64,000 nucleotides of DNA from NCBI RefSeq assembly GCF_000689395.1, contig NZ_HG966617.1, forward strand, positions 1,002,753 through 1,066,752. Direction: 5' to 3'. This DNA is from Candidatus Phaeomarinobacter ectocarpi. GTDB lineage: Bacteria; Pseudomonadota; Alphaproteobacteria; CGMCC-115125. Positions within the stretch are counted from its first letter, which is position 1; the number at the start of each line of letters is the position of its first letter. The notes below the pieces were generated by a model that was not told where the DNA came from, made no database searches, and worked only from the letters and a program-made list of their open reading frames with translations. Below are positions 45,301 through 53,560 of this stretch, piece by piece. The position numbers and the translations under genes are program-made.

Positions 45301-47426
45301 TCCCGCAGGATGGCCAGCTGCTCGATGCGTCGGCCGGTCCGTTGTGCCAGGGCGGCTTCAAGATTGTTGAGCACCAGCTGGCGATCGTTGAGATCGTCGG
45401 TTGCATCCGCCCAAGCGCGCACAGCATTCGCCGGCTCGTTGCCCAGAGTGTCACGCAGGCGCTCTTCGAGTTCGACCAAGAGCAGATTGTATTCGGCCTG
45501 GTTGATGCTGTTGGTTGCAAGCGCCGCATCGAGTGCGGACAGCCCTTCACGGTAGGACGAGACGCCGGCACCGACCTTGTCCAACGATTCCAGAAGCGAC
45601 TGGGCGTCTTCATCCAGGCCTTTCAGAAGGGTGGTTGTGGTCGTCGACGTGCTGTCATTGGCGGCATTGGAAGCTGCTGCAACGCCAGCATCGATCTCGG
45701 CATACAAGGCAGCCAGCTCAAGCCGTGCTCCCTGCACACCATCGCGTGTGCGTTCCAGACGTGCCAGCGCCTGGCGCGGGTCATCGCCTGGTTCGAGCTG
45801 ATCGACTTTGATTTCGGCCACTGCAAGAGAAGACTCGCGCATGCGTACTGTGCGCTCTGCAATCGCCAGCGCTGCTTTTTGTTCGGCGGTTGCCAGACTT
45901 TCAAGTCGACCGCGCGCTGTTTCTAGCTCCTGGTTGTATTCGAACTGTGCCGAGCGTGCCGTCTCGGTCTCATCGGAGAGAAGGATGTACGCGCTAACCA
46001 ACAGGCCGGCCGCTGTGGCAACAGCTCCAACAGGATTGGCGGCAAGGAGTGCAAAGAAGCCGCCAGCGGCAACGTGTGCAGCACGGAAAGACAAAGCCAC
46101 ACTGCCAAGCCAACGCACCAACTGAAGCGCGATCAGGCCGCCGACGGCAGCTTCAACCAGGTGGATATTGTCCACCAGTAGGCCAGCCGCTTCCGAGACT
46201 AAGGCGAGCGCTTCGCCAAACACGAACCCCATTCGCTGTGACGACTCTGCCAAGTCATCAAAATTGCCGACAACACTTTCGATCGCCGGCGTCATCCCCC
46301 GGACAATTCCTTCACCAACACCTCGCTTAATCACGGCCATTGCCGCTTCGAACTGTCGAGACAGGTGACCCGAAGAGTCAGATACCTTTAAAACGGCTTT
46401 GTCAGCTTCTCCGGCAGAATTCTCAATGCTTCTCAGAATTTGAGCGAACGACTCGGACTGCGAACCTGCAAGGGCCATCGCTGGACCAATTGCCTCGACG
46501 CCCCCGAACAGCAGCGCAAGTTGTTCACTTGCGCCACCCGTCTTCTCGGCAACATCCTCTAGGAAACCAGCAAGGCCCTTTGACTTAAGAGCCGCCGCAT
46601 TGAACGAGAGGCCAAGCTCTGACGCCAGGTCGGTTGCTTCCTGGCTTGGTTTCAATATGGCTGCGAGGACAGCTCGCAACCCGTTGAATGACACGGAAGT
46701 GCTTAGACCGGTCTTGGTGAGTGCAGCTGTGCCAGCAAGCAACTCTGAAAGGGGTACGCCCAGCTGTGCTGCAGTGGTCGCGACATTGCCGATGGATGCG
46801 GATATCTCACCGATCGTGGTCTTGCCTTCACGCATGGTCGCAAAAAACATATCGCTAACCATTGATGCCTGTTCAGCACCAAGCTCGTAGGCATTCAGTG
46901 TAGACGTCAGGCCATCGGCTGCTGTGTCAACTTCAGTCAGACCTCCGACAGCCAGCTTGCTGGAGCTTTCCAGCACTGCACTGGCTTCTGCAGCGTCCTT
47001 AGCACCAGCGGACAGAATGGCGTAGGTCGCCTTGATCTGATTAATGGGCAATTGGCCGTACCGAACGGCGAGCCGGTCAACATCTTCTGCTAGCTGGGGG
47101 AGCACATTGGTGTCATCCAGCAAGGTAGAGACTTCAACCAGCCCATCGCCGAAACGAAGGAACTCTTGACGCGCGTCTCGGAACACCACTGCGATAGCGG
47201 CTGCGCCGATCAGTTGAAGAGCTGTCTTCAACCGCACCGCACCTTCTCGCGCCTCTTTGGACGCAGGACCGAACGCTTTGGTTTCCTGATTGAGTTTCTT
47301 CTGTTCAACAGTCGAGGACTTTGCCGCACGGCCGACACCATCGGATGCGTCCTCGAGCTGGTTCAAGACGCGGACGGATCCGTCATCCTGGACCTGAACC
47401 GTGAGAGAAATCACGCGATCAGTCAT
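42345..47426 (-). CDS. Phage tail tape measure protein
   Basis: A 1693-residue protein that sets tail length and is injected with the DNA. The TP901-type core lies in the first ~400 residues (VSTLLDDTNVLPQLAEDVDR; ISAGAKDAAEASAVLESS-like segments), followed by hydrophobic helices, long Ala/Glu coiled coils (about 1400-1560), and Gly-rich stretches around 900-1000. Its start overlaps the last chaperone stop (TGATG). At about 0.15 nm per residue the tail would be near 250 nm, long for a transposable phage; this estimate is inference. Confidence 0.92.
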   Translation of the reverse strand: MTDRVISLTVQVQDDGSVRVLNQLEDASDGVGRAAKSSTVEQKKLNQETKAFGPASKEAREGAVRLKTALQLIGAAAIAVVFRDARQEFLRFGDGLVEVSTLLDDTNVLPQLAEDVDRLAVRYGQLPINQIKATYAILSAGAKDAAEASAVLESSSKLAVGGLTEVDTAADGLTSTLNAYELGAEQASMVSDMFFATMREGKTTIGEISASIGNVATTAAQLGVPLSELLAGTAALTKTGLSTSVSFNGLRAVLAAILKPSQEATDLASELGLSFNAAALKSKGLAGFLEDVAEKTGGASEQLALLFGGVEAIGPAMALAGSQSESFAQILRSIENSAGEADKAVLKVSDSSGHLSRQFEAAMAVIKRGVGEGIVRGMTPAIESVVGNFDDLAESSQRMGFVFGEALALVSEAAGLLVDNIHLVEAAVGGLIALQLVRWLGSVALSFRAAHVAAGGFFALLAANPVGAVATAAGLLVSAYILLSDETETARSAQFEYNQELETARGRLESLATAEQKAALAIAERTVRMRESSLAVAEIKVDQLEPGDDPRQALARLERTRDGVQGARLELAALYAEIDAGVAAASNAANDSTSTTTTTLLKGLDEDAQSLLESLDKVGAGVSSYREGLSALDAALATNSINQAEYNLLLVELEERLRDTLGNEPANAVRAWADATDDLNDRQLVLNNLEAALAQRTGRRIEQLAILRDGMAEELRLAGLSEEQRQVELVTRDLLNAAKAAGLELTEAQARAEARAHVGRLEDLKEEQAARDANQELLRRFTGEIERGFKDAFKTAFKEGEGGFEGLMKSFEDLFLDMLAELAFQALATPIIVPIVQELGGVLGVSNSGISQVLGQAGFGGGGGSGGGLSSIFDIFSGGGSGLTQSFGGVSDFIFGSTGQSLGLSSLGAGGIGPAAPTTFGSALGRLGSPAGAAGGFAGNFLGNAIFGDRGAGADIGGSIGAIAGSFIPIPFVGTAVGALLGNFIGGLFGNKGGGDPIGHTNVGVSGGRLTVGSTGVDNGADGSVTQNAASQAAQFVNQIADQLGLQVINNQGAEHIGQGNVSGAQSAEEFIERFFQNAASNLKSDSDAVNRALAQGGSVEQLITKITEIRELEQILAALNFDDSTKGLTQTELAVKNLTEEMDTLRDRAIAVGLAIDAIDEFEAKTLESFRNDFDESTFDSILAATDPLRAAWEKLMDNQELRLRDALLLEADLAAVEHLNLLERSAFVAQLADAERERLNELLGLSDDLAYQIGANRSTLSLLAQEQGRAAQSAAAEARQLAESLRSFAVSSREAIFALRVGSSSPLSPQNQRTELFDRLQSLASDAFENGNVSALQALPQVAGQFIDASRAYFADSELFQADFDFVSTLLEQAAAVADAQADASDTEADVLEQQLDLLSEILVALQSNSPDATLLEAQLAELSALTGEATPLYAALAELVSLTSSDNASAIEAEAARLASERLSAIEIASEARIAEAQAEADRRIAAAEADAAAARAQAAAAEAAAAEAAKQRAADKVFERLETALSAYENARGEDRYLSGVIGTEYVASARAAQRLDPERFAEYGLQGFSTGGMVLGAGTSTSDSIPARLSNGEYVIRAAAVEQYGSQFLDAVNGGTLGSAGGGNIDAGLQAIAARLERLEGAVLASGDGTIGAIEAGNATREDMRRANEQTNMVLRRNSGRRAAGGLS

Positions 47427-47764
47427 CAGCGTGCGTCCTTTGCCCAGGCGTTGATGGCAGCAACTTCCATGACCCGGAGGTCAGAGAGCGTTGCGGCGTT
47501 CCATTCCACACCGAGCGCACGTGCCGCACTTTCCGCGCGCATGTAGTCGAGACCTGTGCGAACGATGACGACCTTTTTTGTGCCGGTGACCACGAGCTGG
47601 TCCCATTGCGTTTCGCACGCCGTGAAAACACGGAACGAACTGGCATTGTCTGCATCGACCTGGACAGGTGGCAGGCGGGTTTGAGAATTGCCTTCGACAT
47701 GCTTTGCGGCGTCTTCAGCTCCAGCGGCGCGAAGGGCACGGGCCACCTTCGCCGGGTTGGTCAT
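47426..47764 (-). CDS. Tail assembly chaperone, second frame (T part)
   Basis: A 112-residue open frame (DUF1799-like by position) just before the tape measure. Its own ATG has no ribosome site. The frame is continuous, with no stop, back to the slippery site at 47830-47836 in the preceding gene, so it is likely made mainly as the C-terminal part of a fusion (about 273 residues) by -1 frameshift. The T-type domain is expected to bind the tail tube protein while the G-part binds the tape measure. Confidence 0.72.
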   Translation of the reverse strand: MTNPAKVARALRAAGAEDAAKHVEGNSQTRLPPVQVDADNASSFRVFTACETQWDQLVVTGTKKVVIVRTGLDYMRAESAARALGVEWNAATLSDLRVMEVAAINAWAKDAR

Positions 47765-47826
47765 TCGCCGCGCACCTGTGCCCGCATCAGGGTGCCGCCC
47801 GGTTGCCCAGGCGTGCGCGACGTCTT

Positions 47827-48246
47827 TTAGTTTTTTGGTTTGCGCCCGTTGAGCGCATTGAAGTACTCGGCAACCACCGCTTCTCGCACGGCAAGGTCCT
47901 GCATCAGCCCGTCGCGGACGGCGTCAGAAAACTTGATCGGCACCTTCTCGCCTTCTTTGTTCTTCTGGACGAGGCCGTCGCAATCGACCCAGACTTCGTT
48001 CATCAGGCGCTTGTGACCGTCCTTGGCCACCATCGCAGCAAGCAACATGCTGTTAGCCATGGGGCCATCGTTGGCTTCTTCCTCAACGGCCATGACCTTG
48101 TTGAGCTCGTCTTCGGGTAGCAGTTTGAAATGAGCGTCAAAGCCCATTTGAACGATGTTGTTCTTGTCGGTTGTGTAGGTGAATTTCACCGTGCGTTTGA
48201 CAACGCGGTGCTGGCCTTTCGGCAGGACTTCAAATTCCAGAGACAT
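47827..48246 (-). CDS. Tail assembly chaperone (G part)
   Basis: A 139-residue protein in the slot between tail tube and tape measure. ATG 48246 starts MSLEFEVLPKGQHRVVKRTV; AAGGAT is upstream. It is rich in helix after residue 50 and would bind tape measure during assembly. The last codons read CCA AAA AAC then TAA, which forms the A AAA AAC slippery sequence. In siphophages the G protein and a frameshifted G-T fusion are both needed in a fixed ratio. Confidence 0.75.
   Translation of the reverse strand: MSLEFEVLPKGQHRVVKRTVKFTYTTDKNNIVQMGFDAHFKLLPEDELNKVMAVEEEANDGPMANSMLLAAMVAKDGHKRLMNEVWVDCDGLVQKNKEGEKVPIKFSDAVRDGLMQDLAVREAVVAEYFNALNGRKPKN
47830..47836 (-). other. A AAA AAC slippery site for -1 ribosomal frameshift
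   Basis: On the minus strand the 0-frame codons CCA AAA AAC TAA contain the heptamer A AAA AAC, immediately before the stop. Slipping back one base continues CTA AAA GAC GTC GCG and so on without a stop through the ATG of the downstream frame. This is the X XXY YYZ pattern used for tail chaperones. Confidence 0.82.
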
Positions 48247-48338
48247 GACCGGGTATCCTTCTTGGGTTTGACGATGGACCGGAAAAACGGTCCCGCATTC
48301 ACCTTCCACATGCGAGGCCGCTTGAGCGACGAGGGCTA

Positions 48339-49283
48339 TTACGTGAACGTGTATTTCACCTCATCGTCACCGCCGTCCGTCGCGGTGAGCTTGATGTCGA
48401 GCTGGTAGGTACGCTCGTTCTCGTGGGTGCCATGATTGACGTCCACGATCTGCACCTTGGGTGCATCGACTGTCAGGATGTTGCCTGCCGTCGTGCCATG
48501 CACGACCTGTAGTGCTGACTTGGTCTGAGCTGCCGCCAGGCCCTCCGGGTTGAAGGTAGACAGATCCTCCGGCATCAGCACTTCAAGGCGCCCTGCAAGG
48601 TTGCGCTTGCCGGCAATACGGACCGCTTCCTGATTGGGAAGATTGCGATAGCTGACATTGCCAGGCGCGTTGAATGTCATGTTGACCAGGACAAGGTCAG
48701 TCCCGCCAAGTGTCACCGTTGGCGTGTTGGCATCCTCGATCGGCAGCGGATCTGTGAAGTTTGAATAGTCGGCAGCGGCCGCGGGCGCCTGATCAGCGGG
48801 ACCCACATAGAGACCCATGCCGTTCAAAATGAAATACGGCATGTTGCCGGCCTGGAACTCAAAGCCCAGGGCGGCACGCCATCCCAGCAGCTTTCGCAGC
48901 TGCTCCTTGTAGTACGCGTACATGCTGACGCTGTCGAAGTCGTCCGAGACAGGCGCATAGGCAACGCTCGTATCAGCGACAATCGTCTCTGCGTAACCCG
49001 CCGCAAGCAGAATGTCGGCAAAGGCCGGCGCGACACCTTCGGTGCCTGAACCTGCGGCTTCCAGCTTGAAGGTGTTGGAATAGTGAATGCCGGACAGGAT
49101 GGACGGATCACCACCCATGCCGGGACGGTCCAGGTCTCGTGACACTTCCTGTCGATCCAGCGGGTTGAGCTGGAACGCGGAGGTGAGCATCGAGTTTGCG
49201 CCCGGTGCCGGCACAGAGTCCGTGCCGTAGGTGGTTTCCTTTGAGGCGATGATAAGAACGTCGTCTTCTGAAACACCGTCCAT
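48339..49283 (-). CDS. Phage tail tube (major tail) protein
   Basis: A 314-residue protein of mixed beta composition that heads the tail gene block and is followed by the chaperones and tape measure. Such a protein polymerises into the hollow tail. No sheath gene precedes it, so the tail is non-contractile, in contrast to Mu itself. The length is above average for a tube protein, and the insert around residues 230-270 could be surface exposed. ATG start confirmed at 49283. Confidence 0.8.
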   Translation of the reverse strand: MDGVSEDDVLIIASKETTYGTDSVPAPGANSMLTSAFQLNPLDRQEVSRDLDRPGMGGDPSILSGIHYSNTFKLEAAGSGTEGVAPAFADILLAAGYAETIVADTSVAYAPVSDDFDSVSMYAYYKEQLRKLLGWRAALGFEFQAGNMPYFILNGMGLYVGPADQAPAAAADYSNFTDPLPIEDANTPTVTLGGTDLVLVNMTFNAPGNVSYRNLPNQEAVRIAGKRNLAGRLEVLMPEDLSTFNPEGLAAAQTKSALQVVHGTTAGNILTVDAPKVQIVDVNHGTHENERTYQLDIKLTATDGGDDEVKYTFT

Positions 49284-49348
49284 GATGTGGCTCCTAAGCT
49301 GGTGTCTGCGGCCTCAAAGCGGAGGCGAGATTGGTGAATGTGCCGACG

Positions 49349-49636
49349 CTATTTGCGACCGGCGGCTAACTTGGGTTTGGTGGATTTGGTCTTGGTTGAT
49401 GAAGACGCGGCCGGGGACGATGCGTTATCCCCGGCCACGCCTGTGCGCGGCGCGGCCCGGTCCGCCAGCGCTGCACTCTCCGTGTTGGTCAGCGCGCGTT
49501 CCTTGCGGCTTGTGGCTTTGCCCTTCTCATCGCGGGCACGGTCGCCTCGCGGATCGGAGCCGGTTGCAGCTTCGACCTGAACGGGTGTGGCGTCGGTATC
49601 TTTGGCCGTGTAGCGGCCACCTTTGTTGCGGGACAT
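49349..49636 (-). CDS. Small Lys/Ala-rich phage protein
   Basis: A 95-residue, low-complexity protein (MSRNKGGRYTAKDTDATPV start, Lys/Ser/Ala-rich end), probably disordered. AGGAG six bases before the ATG at 49636 supports it. It lies between the gp37-like gene and tail tube, where Mu encodes the small gp38. No domain recognised. Confidence 0.68.
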   Translation of the reverse strand: MSRNKGGRYTAKDTDATPVQVEAATGSDPRGDRARDEKGKATSRKERALTNTESAALADRAAPRTGVAGDNASSPAASSSTKTKSTKPKLAAGRK

Positions 49637-49644
49637 GTCGGCTC

Positions 49645-50082
49645 CTAATCTGTCGGACGGTGAAGGTGGTTGAAGGTGCAGGTGATCTGCCACCAAAGGC
49701 GGCGCTTCTTGCGGTCAAAGTCGACCAGGCGTTGGCGTTTGATGGCGATGGATGACTGCGCGCCCTCGAGCATTGCGCCCATCAGCACCTGCAAGACGGC
49801 ATCGCGTACGGGCTCGAAGTCCTTGATGCCTGCCTCGCCGGAACGGCTGGTGTCCTTGAAGGCCAGCAGAACGGCGAAGCCGCTTGCTTCTGTCTGGGCA
49901 ACTCGACCCGGCGTCTTGTTGTTGAGAAAGTCGCCGCCTGCCGGCAGCACGAATGCTGAAGGAGAGCGAAGCGTCGACTCGTCAGCTGCAGCCAGGTCAG
50001 CCATAAGCCCAACGTCTTTGAGCGCGTCGACACCATCGTCTAGCAGCTGTTGCACGAGGCTGAGGCTAGGCGTTTTGATCAT
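49645..50082 (-). CDS. Mu gp37-like protein (DUF1834), tail completion
   Basis: A 145-residue protein placed between gpG-like and tail genes, overlapping gpG by 4 bases. Sequence pattern (SLVQQLLDDGVDALKDVG start and AFKDTSRSGEAGIKDFEPVR) fits DUF1834/gp37, thought to act as a tail terminator or head-tail completion protein. No catalytic residues are expected. Assigned by order and resemblance to the family. Confidence 0.78.
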   Translation of the reverse strand: MIKTPSLSLVQQLLDDGVDALKDVGLMADLAAADESTLRSPSAFVLPAGGDFLNNKTPGRVAQTEASGFAVLLAFKDTSRSGEAGIKDFEPVRDAVLQVLMGAMLEGAQSSIAIKRQRLVDFDRKKRRLWWQITCTFNHLHRPTD

Positions 50083-50537
50083 CGCGCATCGCCCCCGGTG
50101 CCAAGCTCAGAGACGAAATCGGCAACGATCAGCTCGATCTCTTGCAGATCCGCGTCGTTGACACCCAGAAACGGGCGCGCGGGCATATCGACCGCGAGGC
50201 CGCGACCGGTCTTGCCGCCGTGTTGATGGATCGCGGCATATATGACGTTGCTGCCAACGGTCACAGCGTCAGGCGTGGTTTCGTAATTGATGGACGCCAG
50301 GAGGTGTCCCCGGTCGACCAGGGTTTTGCCGTTCTCATCGAGCGCCCGTTGGGATGGCAGCCAGGGCGTGCCATCAGGTGCCTCGCCGGTTTCAAAACGC
50401 TCCAACGTGCGGTCTTCGAGATAGCTGCCGATCTCGTCCATGGCCGGCGAGTAGTCAGACAGACGGGCGCGCGCTTCGCTGACCACATGGCGCAGCTCGC
50501 CGTCTTCAAATGTGAGGGTGATATCGACGCCGGCCAT
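50079..50537 (-). CDS. Phage virion morphogenesis protein (gpG-like)
   Basis: A 152-residue protein of the gpG family. Conserved landmarks are IGSYLEDRTLERFETGEAPDG followed by WLPSQRALDENGKTLVDRGHL and the C-terminal IHQHGGKTGR. These proteins act in virion assembly at the head-tail connector. Overlaps both neighbours (ATGA), so it belongs to the same operon as DUF1320 and gp37. Confidence 0.9.
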   Translation of the reverse strand: MAGVDITLTFEDGELRHVVSEARARLSDYSPAMDEIGSYLEDRTLERFETGEAPDGTPWLPSQRALDENGKTLVDRGHLLASINYETTPDAVTVGSNVIYAAIHQHGGKTGRGLAVDMPARPFLGVNDADLQEIELIVADFVSELGTGGDAR

Positions 50538-50962
50538 CAGTAGTCCGCCAGTGTGTCGGAGGAAAACACCTTGTCGCCGGCAACGATGCGCGGGCCACCG
50601 CCGGACGAAGGCGTCTCGCCTGGGTCGTCCTGGTCACCCAGCTGCGCGCGTCCGGCCGCAACGTCGCGCAGGAAAGCGACGGCATGGTCAAACGCTTTTT
50701 GAACGGCCTCGGTCGGGCCGTCCTGATACAGGTAGAAGCGTGCCAGATCGGACGCGGTGCGTTCCAGCACGTCGGGTGGATCGGTCAGCGGCAGGGTGTA
50801 ATGACCGGACAGATAGGAATTGATCTTCGCGTCCGCATCTTCGAGCGCGCGGTCAAGCACACTGTCGACGATGGCTTCAGCCGAGCCGTCGCGGTCCGTG
50901 AGCTGCTCCAGCTCTTCGGCTCCGAAGCGGTCGATCAGGTCCTGTTTGCTGGCGTAGGTCAC
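50537..50962 (-). CDS. Mu gp36-like protein (DUF1320), head-tail connector
   Basis: A 141-residue protein starting MTYASKQDLIDRFGAEELEQ, a standard DUF1320 opening, with the helix pair ALEDADAKINSYLSGHYTLPL. It is likely a head-completion/connector protein. The region between it and the gp35-like gene holds an initiator-type tRNA, so translation restarts here rather than by overlap. Confidence 0.9.
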   Translation of the reverse strand: MTYASKQDLIDRFGAEELEQLTDRDGSAEAIVDSVLDRALEDADAKINSYLSGHYTLPLTDPPDVLERTASDLARFYLYQDGPTEAVQKAFDHAVAFLRDVAAGRAQLGDQDDPGETPSSGGGPRIVAGDKVFSSDTLADY

Positions 50963-50976
50963 TGTTGTCCTTGATT

Positions 50977-51056
<80 letters not shown>

Positions 51057-51071
51057 TTTGTTTCCGGCGGT

Positions 51072-51111
51072 GGGACCAGGCGCTACGTCAAGACGCGCAA
51101 GACCTGGTCCC
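51072..51111. other. Nine-pair hairpin beside the tRNA
   Basis: GGGACCAGG (51072-51080) and CCTGGTCCC (51103-51111) are perfectly complementary with a 22-base loop. It lies just upstream of the tRNA in the late transcript. No T run follows on the minus strand, so it is more likely an RNA structure (processing or stability) than a terminator. Confidence 0.5.
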
Positions 51112-51149
51112 TATCTCCTGGGCCGCCGCCGCGACCCGCTGGGTATTCT

Positions 51150-51596
51150 TCAGTCTCCGGACTTCTTCTCCGCTTCGACCTCTGCCCAGAGCTTGTCGCG
51201 CTCGGCAGCTGTCAGCTTGAAATCGTCGCCAAGAACCTTGGCCAGGACGGGTGTCAGAACTTCCGTCTTGGGCTTGCCGGAGTTTGTGAAGTCGGCGGGC
51301 TTTGCGTCACGCATCGCCGTCTTGATCACGTCCTCGCGGGAAATGGTGGCGGCAGTGCCGGGGCCAGATTTTGAGGATGCTGACTGGGTGCCGCCACCAG
51401 CGCCGCCCTGTTTGGAAGCTTTCGACTCTTTGGTCTTTAGCTCCCCGCCAACCCATTCCGCATCGCCGCGAGCGGCCATACGGTCCAGGCTTGCAATGGC
51501 GTCGTGGTCGTCGTCATCGACCTCGACGAACTCGCCCGGCTGATAGCGTTCGCCATTCAGCCGGAGTTTGCTGTTGAGTGAGTAAGCGCGCCCCAT
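51150..51596 (-). CDS. Mu gp35-like phage protein
   Basis: A 148-residue protein after the capsid gene. N-terminal ~55 residues form a small compact domain (RLNGERYQPGEFVEVDDDDHD), then a Ser/Gly/Lys linker, then a charged helical region (DDFKLTAAERDKLWAEVEAE). It matches the slot and rough layout of Mu gp35-type proteins. Overlaps the capsid stop by 1 base. Function unknown. Confidence 0.72.
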   Translation of the reverse strand: MGRAYSLNSKLRLNGERYQPGEFVEVDDDDHDAIASLDRMAARGDAEWVGGELKTKESKASKQGGAGGGTQSASSKSGPGTAATISREDVIKTAMRDAKPADFTNSGKPKTEVLTPVLAKVLGDDFKLTAAERDKLWAEVEAEKKSGD

Positions 51597-52540
51597 TAGC
51601 CGCCAACCACGTCAGAGAGCAGGAAGCCGGCGTCTGCGCCGACCAGCTCCGCAGATCGTTCATCGGTCACACCTGCGATCCAGCTCTTGGAGCCGCGTTC
51701 CCATGCCATGGGTTCAACGAATGAGTGACCGGCCAGCTGGTAGGTGTAGCCAAACGACGGCACACGAACGGAGCGGCGACCTTCCGGTGCCACATAGGCC
51801 AACACAGCTGCGTTGCCCCAGATGTCCTGGAAGTCTTCGGCGTCTTCGTCTTCCGCGTAGATACCGCGCGCAACCACGACCCGGTCGACATTGAAATAAC
51901 GGGCGAGGATGTCTTCCGTCACGCTGTCCGACGATGTGTATTTCGTCTTTTCCAGCAGCTTGGGGTGGTCATCGAGCGCCCGGAACGACGGCGATGTAAT
52001 CACCAAGGTGTTGGGGTCGCGGCCAATCTTCTTGCGGATGGCTTCCTTGCCGTCGTTGATGACCTCCTTAGGGTCGCTGTCGGGATCATCCCACTGGTCG
52101 TTGCCTGCGAGTGTGACCTTGTTGGAGGCGGCATAGTTGGCAGCGTTGGTCGCCAGATTGGCCTGTTCGACTTCTTCGTCGAGGGTCATGACGTCAAGAA
52201 CGCTGTCAACGGCTTCCGTCTGCAGGTTGATACCTGGACCCGCTTCGGCTTCCTGAACGTGCTCACGCGGCACTACCGCGTCGAGAGCGTACTGGTTGAG
52301 AGAGGCCGGCAGGCCCTCGTAGCCGAAGTTGACACGCTTGGTATCCGTGCCGGGGGCACGGCGCGTGTTGTATTTGACGAAGCTCGCCTTGTTGAACTCG
52401 ATGCGCTTGAAGCCACGCACCGGCACGGTGACAACAGGGAAGAGAAGCCGGCCCACACGTTCCGGGTGTGAATAGCCGCGTGCGTGGTTGGTCAGAATGG
52501 GATCAACGACGCGGGCGGATGAATTGTTGAGCGGTGCCAT
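51596..52540 (-). CDS. Phage major capsid protein
   Basis: A 314-residue protein after the cement protein gene, in the position of Mu gpT. The HK97-fold features visible are a conserved EFNKASFVKYNTRRAPG stretch in the N-arm/E-loop region, a helix with EEVEQANLATNAANYAAS (spine), and ARYFNVDRVVVARGIY plus WGNAAVLAYVAPE of the A-domain. Length agrees with T-type capsids without a delta domain, consistent with a separate scaffold. ATG start. Confidence 0.88.
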   Translation of the reverse strand: MAPLNNSSARVVDPILTNHARGYSHPERVGRLLFPVVTVPVRGFKRIEFNKASFVKYNTRRAPGTDTKRVNFGYEGLPASLNQYALDAVVPREHVQEAEAGPGINLQTEAVDSVLDVMTLDEEVEQANLATNAANYAASNKVTLAGNDQWDDPDSDPKEVINDGKEAIRKKIGRDPNTLVITSPSFRALDDHPKLLEKTKYTSSDSVTEDILARYFNVDRVVVARGIYAEDEDAEDFQDIWGNAAVLAYVAPEGRRSVRVPSFGYTYQLAGHSFVEPMAWERGSKSWIAGVTDERSAELVGADAGFLLSDVVGG

Positions 52541-52585
52541 GAAGCGGGTTCCTTGTGGCTGGTCGAGTGGGTTGGAGGCGAGGCG

Positions 52586-53002
52586 CTAGCGCAGCTTCGC
52601 TTCGATGAAGTCACCGGCAGCTGCAGCTGCTTCCAGCGCATCGGCGAATACGAATTCAGGCAGATCACCACCTGTGAGGATGTCGCCATTCGCGCCGGAC
52701 GAGGTCACGTCCGTTGCGCCGGCATCAAGACCAAGCGCGCCGGTGGTGGGGATGGCGCGGCCCTGGTCATCGACAATCAGGCTGTCGCCAACTGCGATGG
52801 CGGCACCGGCCTCGATGACCGTTGTGCCGGCAACGCCAACGTCACTTGCCTCAGTGTCGGCCGCCGCACGCTGTGACACACCTTTGACCTTCTGGCCCTG
52901 GGTGTCGGCTTCGGCATTGTCGTACCCAACGCCACGGAAGGCGCGGACTGCGCCGCTGGCGATATAGGTGATGGCGTGTGTGACGTGTGACTGCTTGCCC
53001 AT
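52586..53002 (-). CDS. DUF2190-type capsid cement protein
   Basis: A 138-residue protein between protease/scaffold and capsid. Repeated beta segments (AIAVGDSLIVDDQGRAIPTT; NGDILTGGDLPEFVFADAL) with Ala/Gly turns fit the small capsid decoration proteins of Mu-like phages, which stabilise the shell. Start MGKQSHVTHAITYIASG. Assignment by composition and position. Confidence 0.78.
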   Translation of the reverse strand: MGKQSHVTHAITYIASGAVRAFRGVGYDNAEADTQGQKVKGVSQRAAADTEASDVGVAGTTVIEAGAAIAVGDSLIVDDQGRAIPTTGALGLDAGATDVTSSGANGDILTGGDLPEFVFADALEAAAAAGDFIEAKLR

Positions 53003-53047
53003 TTCAGGCTCCTGTTTTGTCGAGACGAGGGTGTGCGAGTAAGCGGA

Positions 53048-53560
53048 CTAGCCGCCCACGGCGCGAACAGCGTCCAGGTAAGGGGTGTTGGGGTGGGCGG
53101 CCTGGTGAGCCACCGCCTTGTTGTGAAGGGCCAGCTGGGCTGGATCGACCTCGTATCCGTCCGGTGACGCAAAGTTGACCGTGCCGGCGTCGGCTTCCTG
53201 GTCATCCGCGCTGATCTCGCCAAAGTTGATGACCGTTCCCGACTTGCCGAGCAGGTCGCGGAAGTAGTCGAGCGGCGTCGTCTTCTCGGCGTCGTCACCT
53301 TCACCGAATTCAATCGTGTCGCTGGGGTCCAGCGTGTCCATGAACTCCAGCGTCTGATCCTTGAGGCCCGGTGCGAACTTGCCATCGGCGATCAGCGCGT
53401 CCAGATGAGCTTCGTTCTCGGCTCGGCGAGACTTCACTTCTGCTTCGGCAAAGTCAGCCGCCTGCTTGTCCAGCTTTTCCTGACGAGCTTTCAGCTCAGC
53501 CTCCTGGGTTGCCAGCGTTGCGGCGCGGGCTTCGAGTTCCTTGTCATCCGTTCCGGACAT
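53048..53560 (-). CDS. Nested scaffold protein (Z-like), internal in-frame start
   Basis: The ATG at 53560, in frame with the protease, is preceded by AGGAG six bases upstream, a stronger site than that of the full gene. It gives a 170-residue protein starting MSGTDDKELEARAATLATQE, a continuous coiled coil. In Mu, gene Z lies inside gene I in this way and supplies a free scaffold in excess of protease. Confidence 0.72.
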   Translation of the reverse strand: MSGTDDKELEARAATLATQEAELKARQEKLDKQAADFAEAEVKSRRAENEAHLDALIADGKFAPGLKDQTLEFMDTLDPSDTIEFGEGDDAEKTTPLDYFRDLLGKSGTVINFGEISADDQEADAGTVNFASPDGYEVDPAQLALHNKAVAHQAAHPNTPYLDAVRAVGG

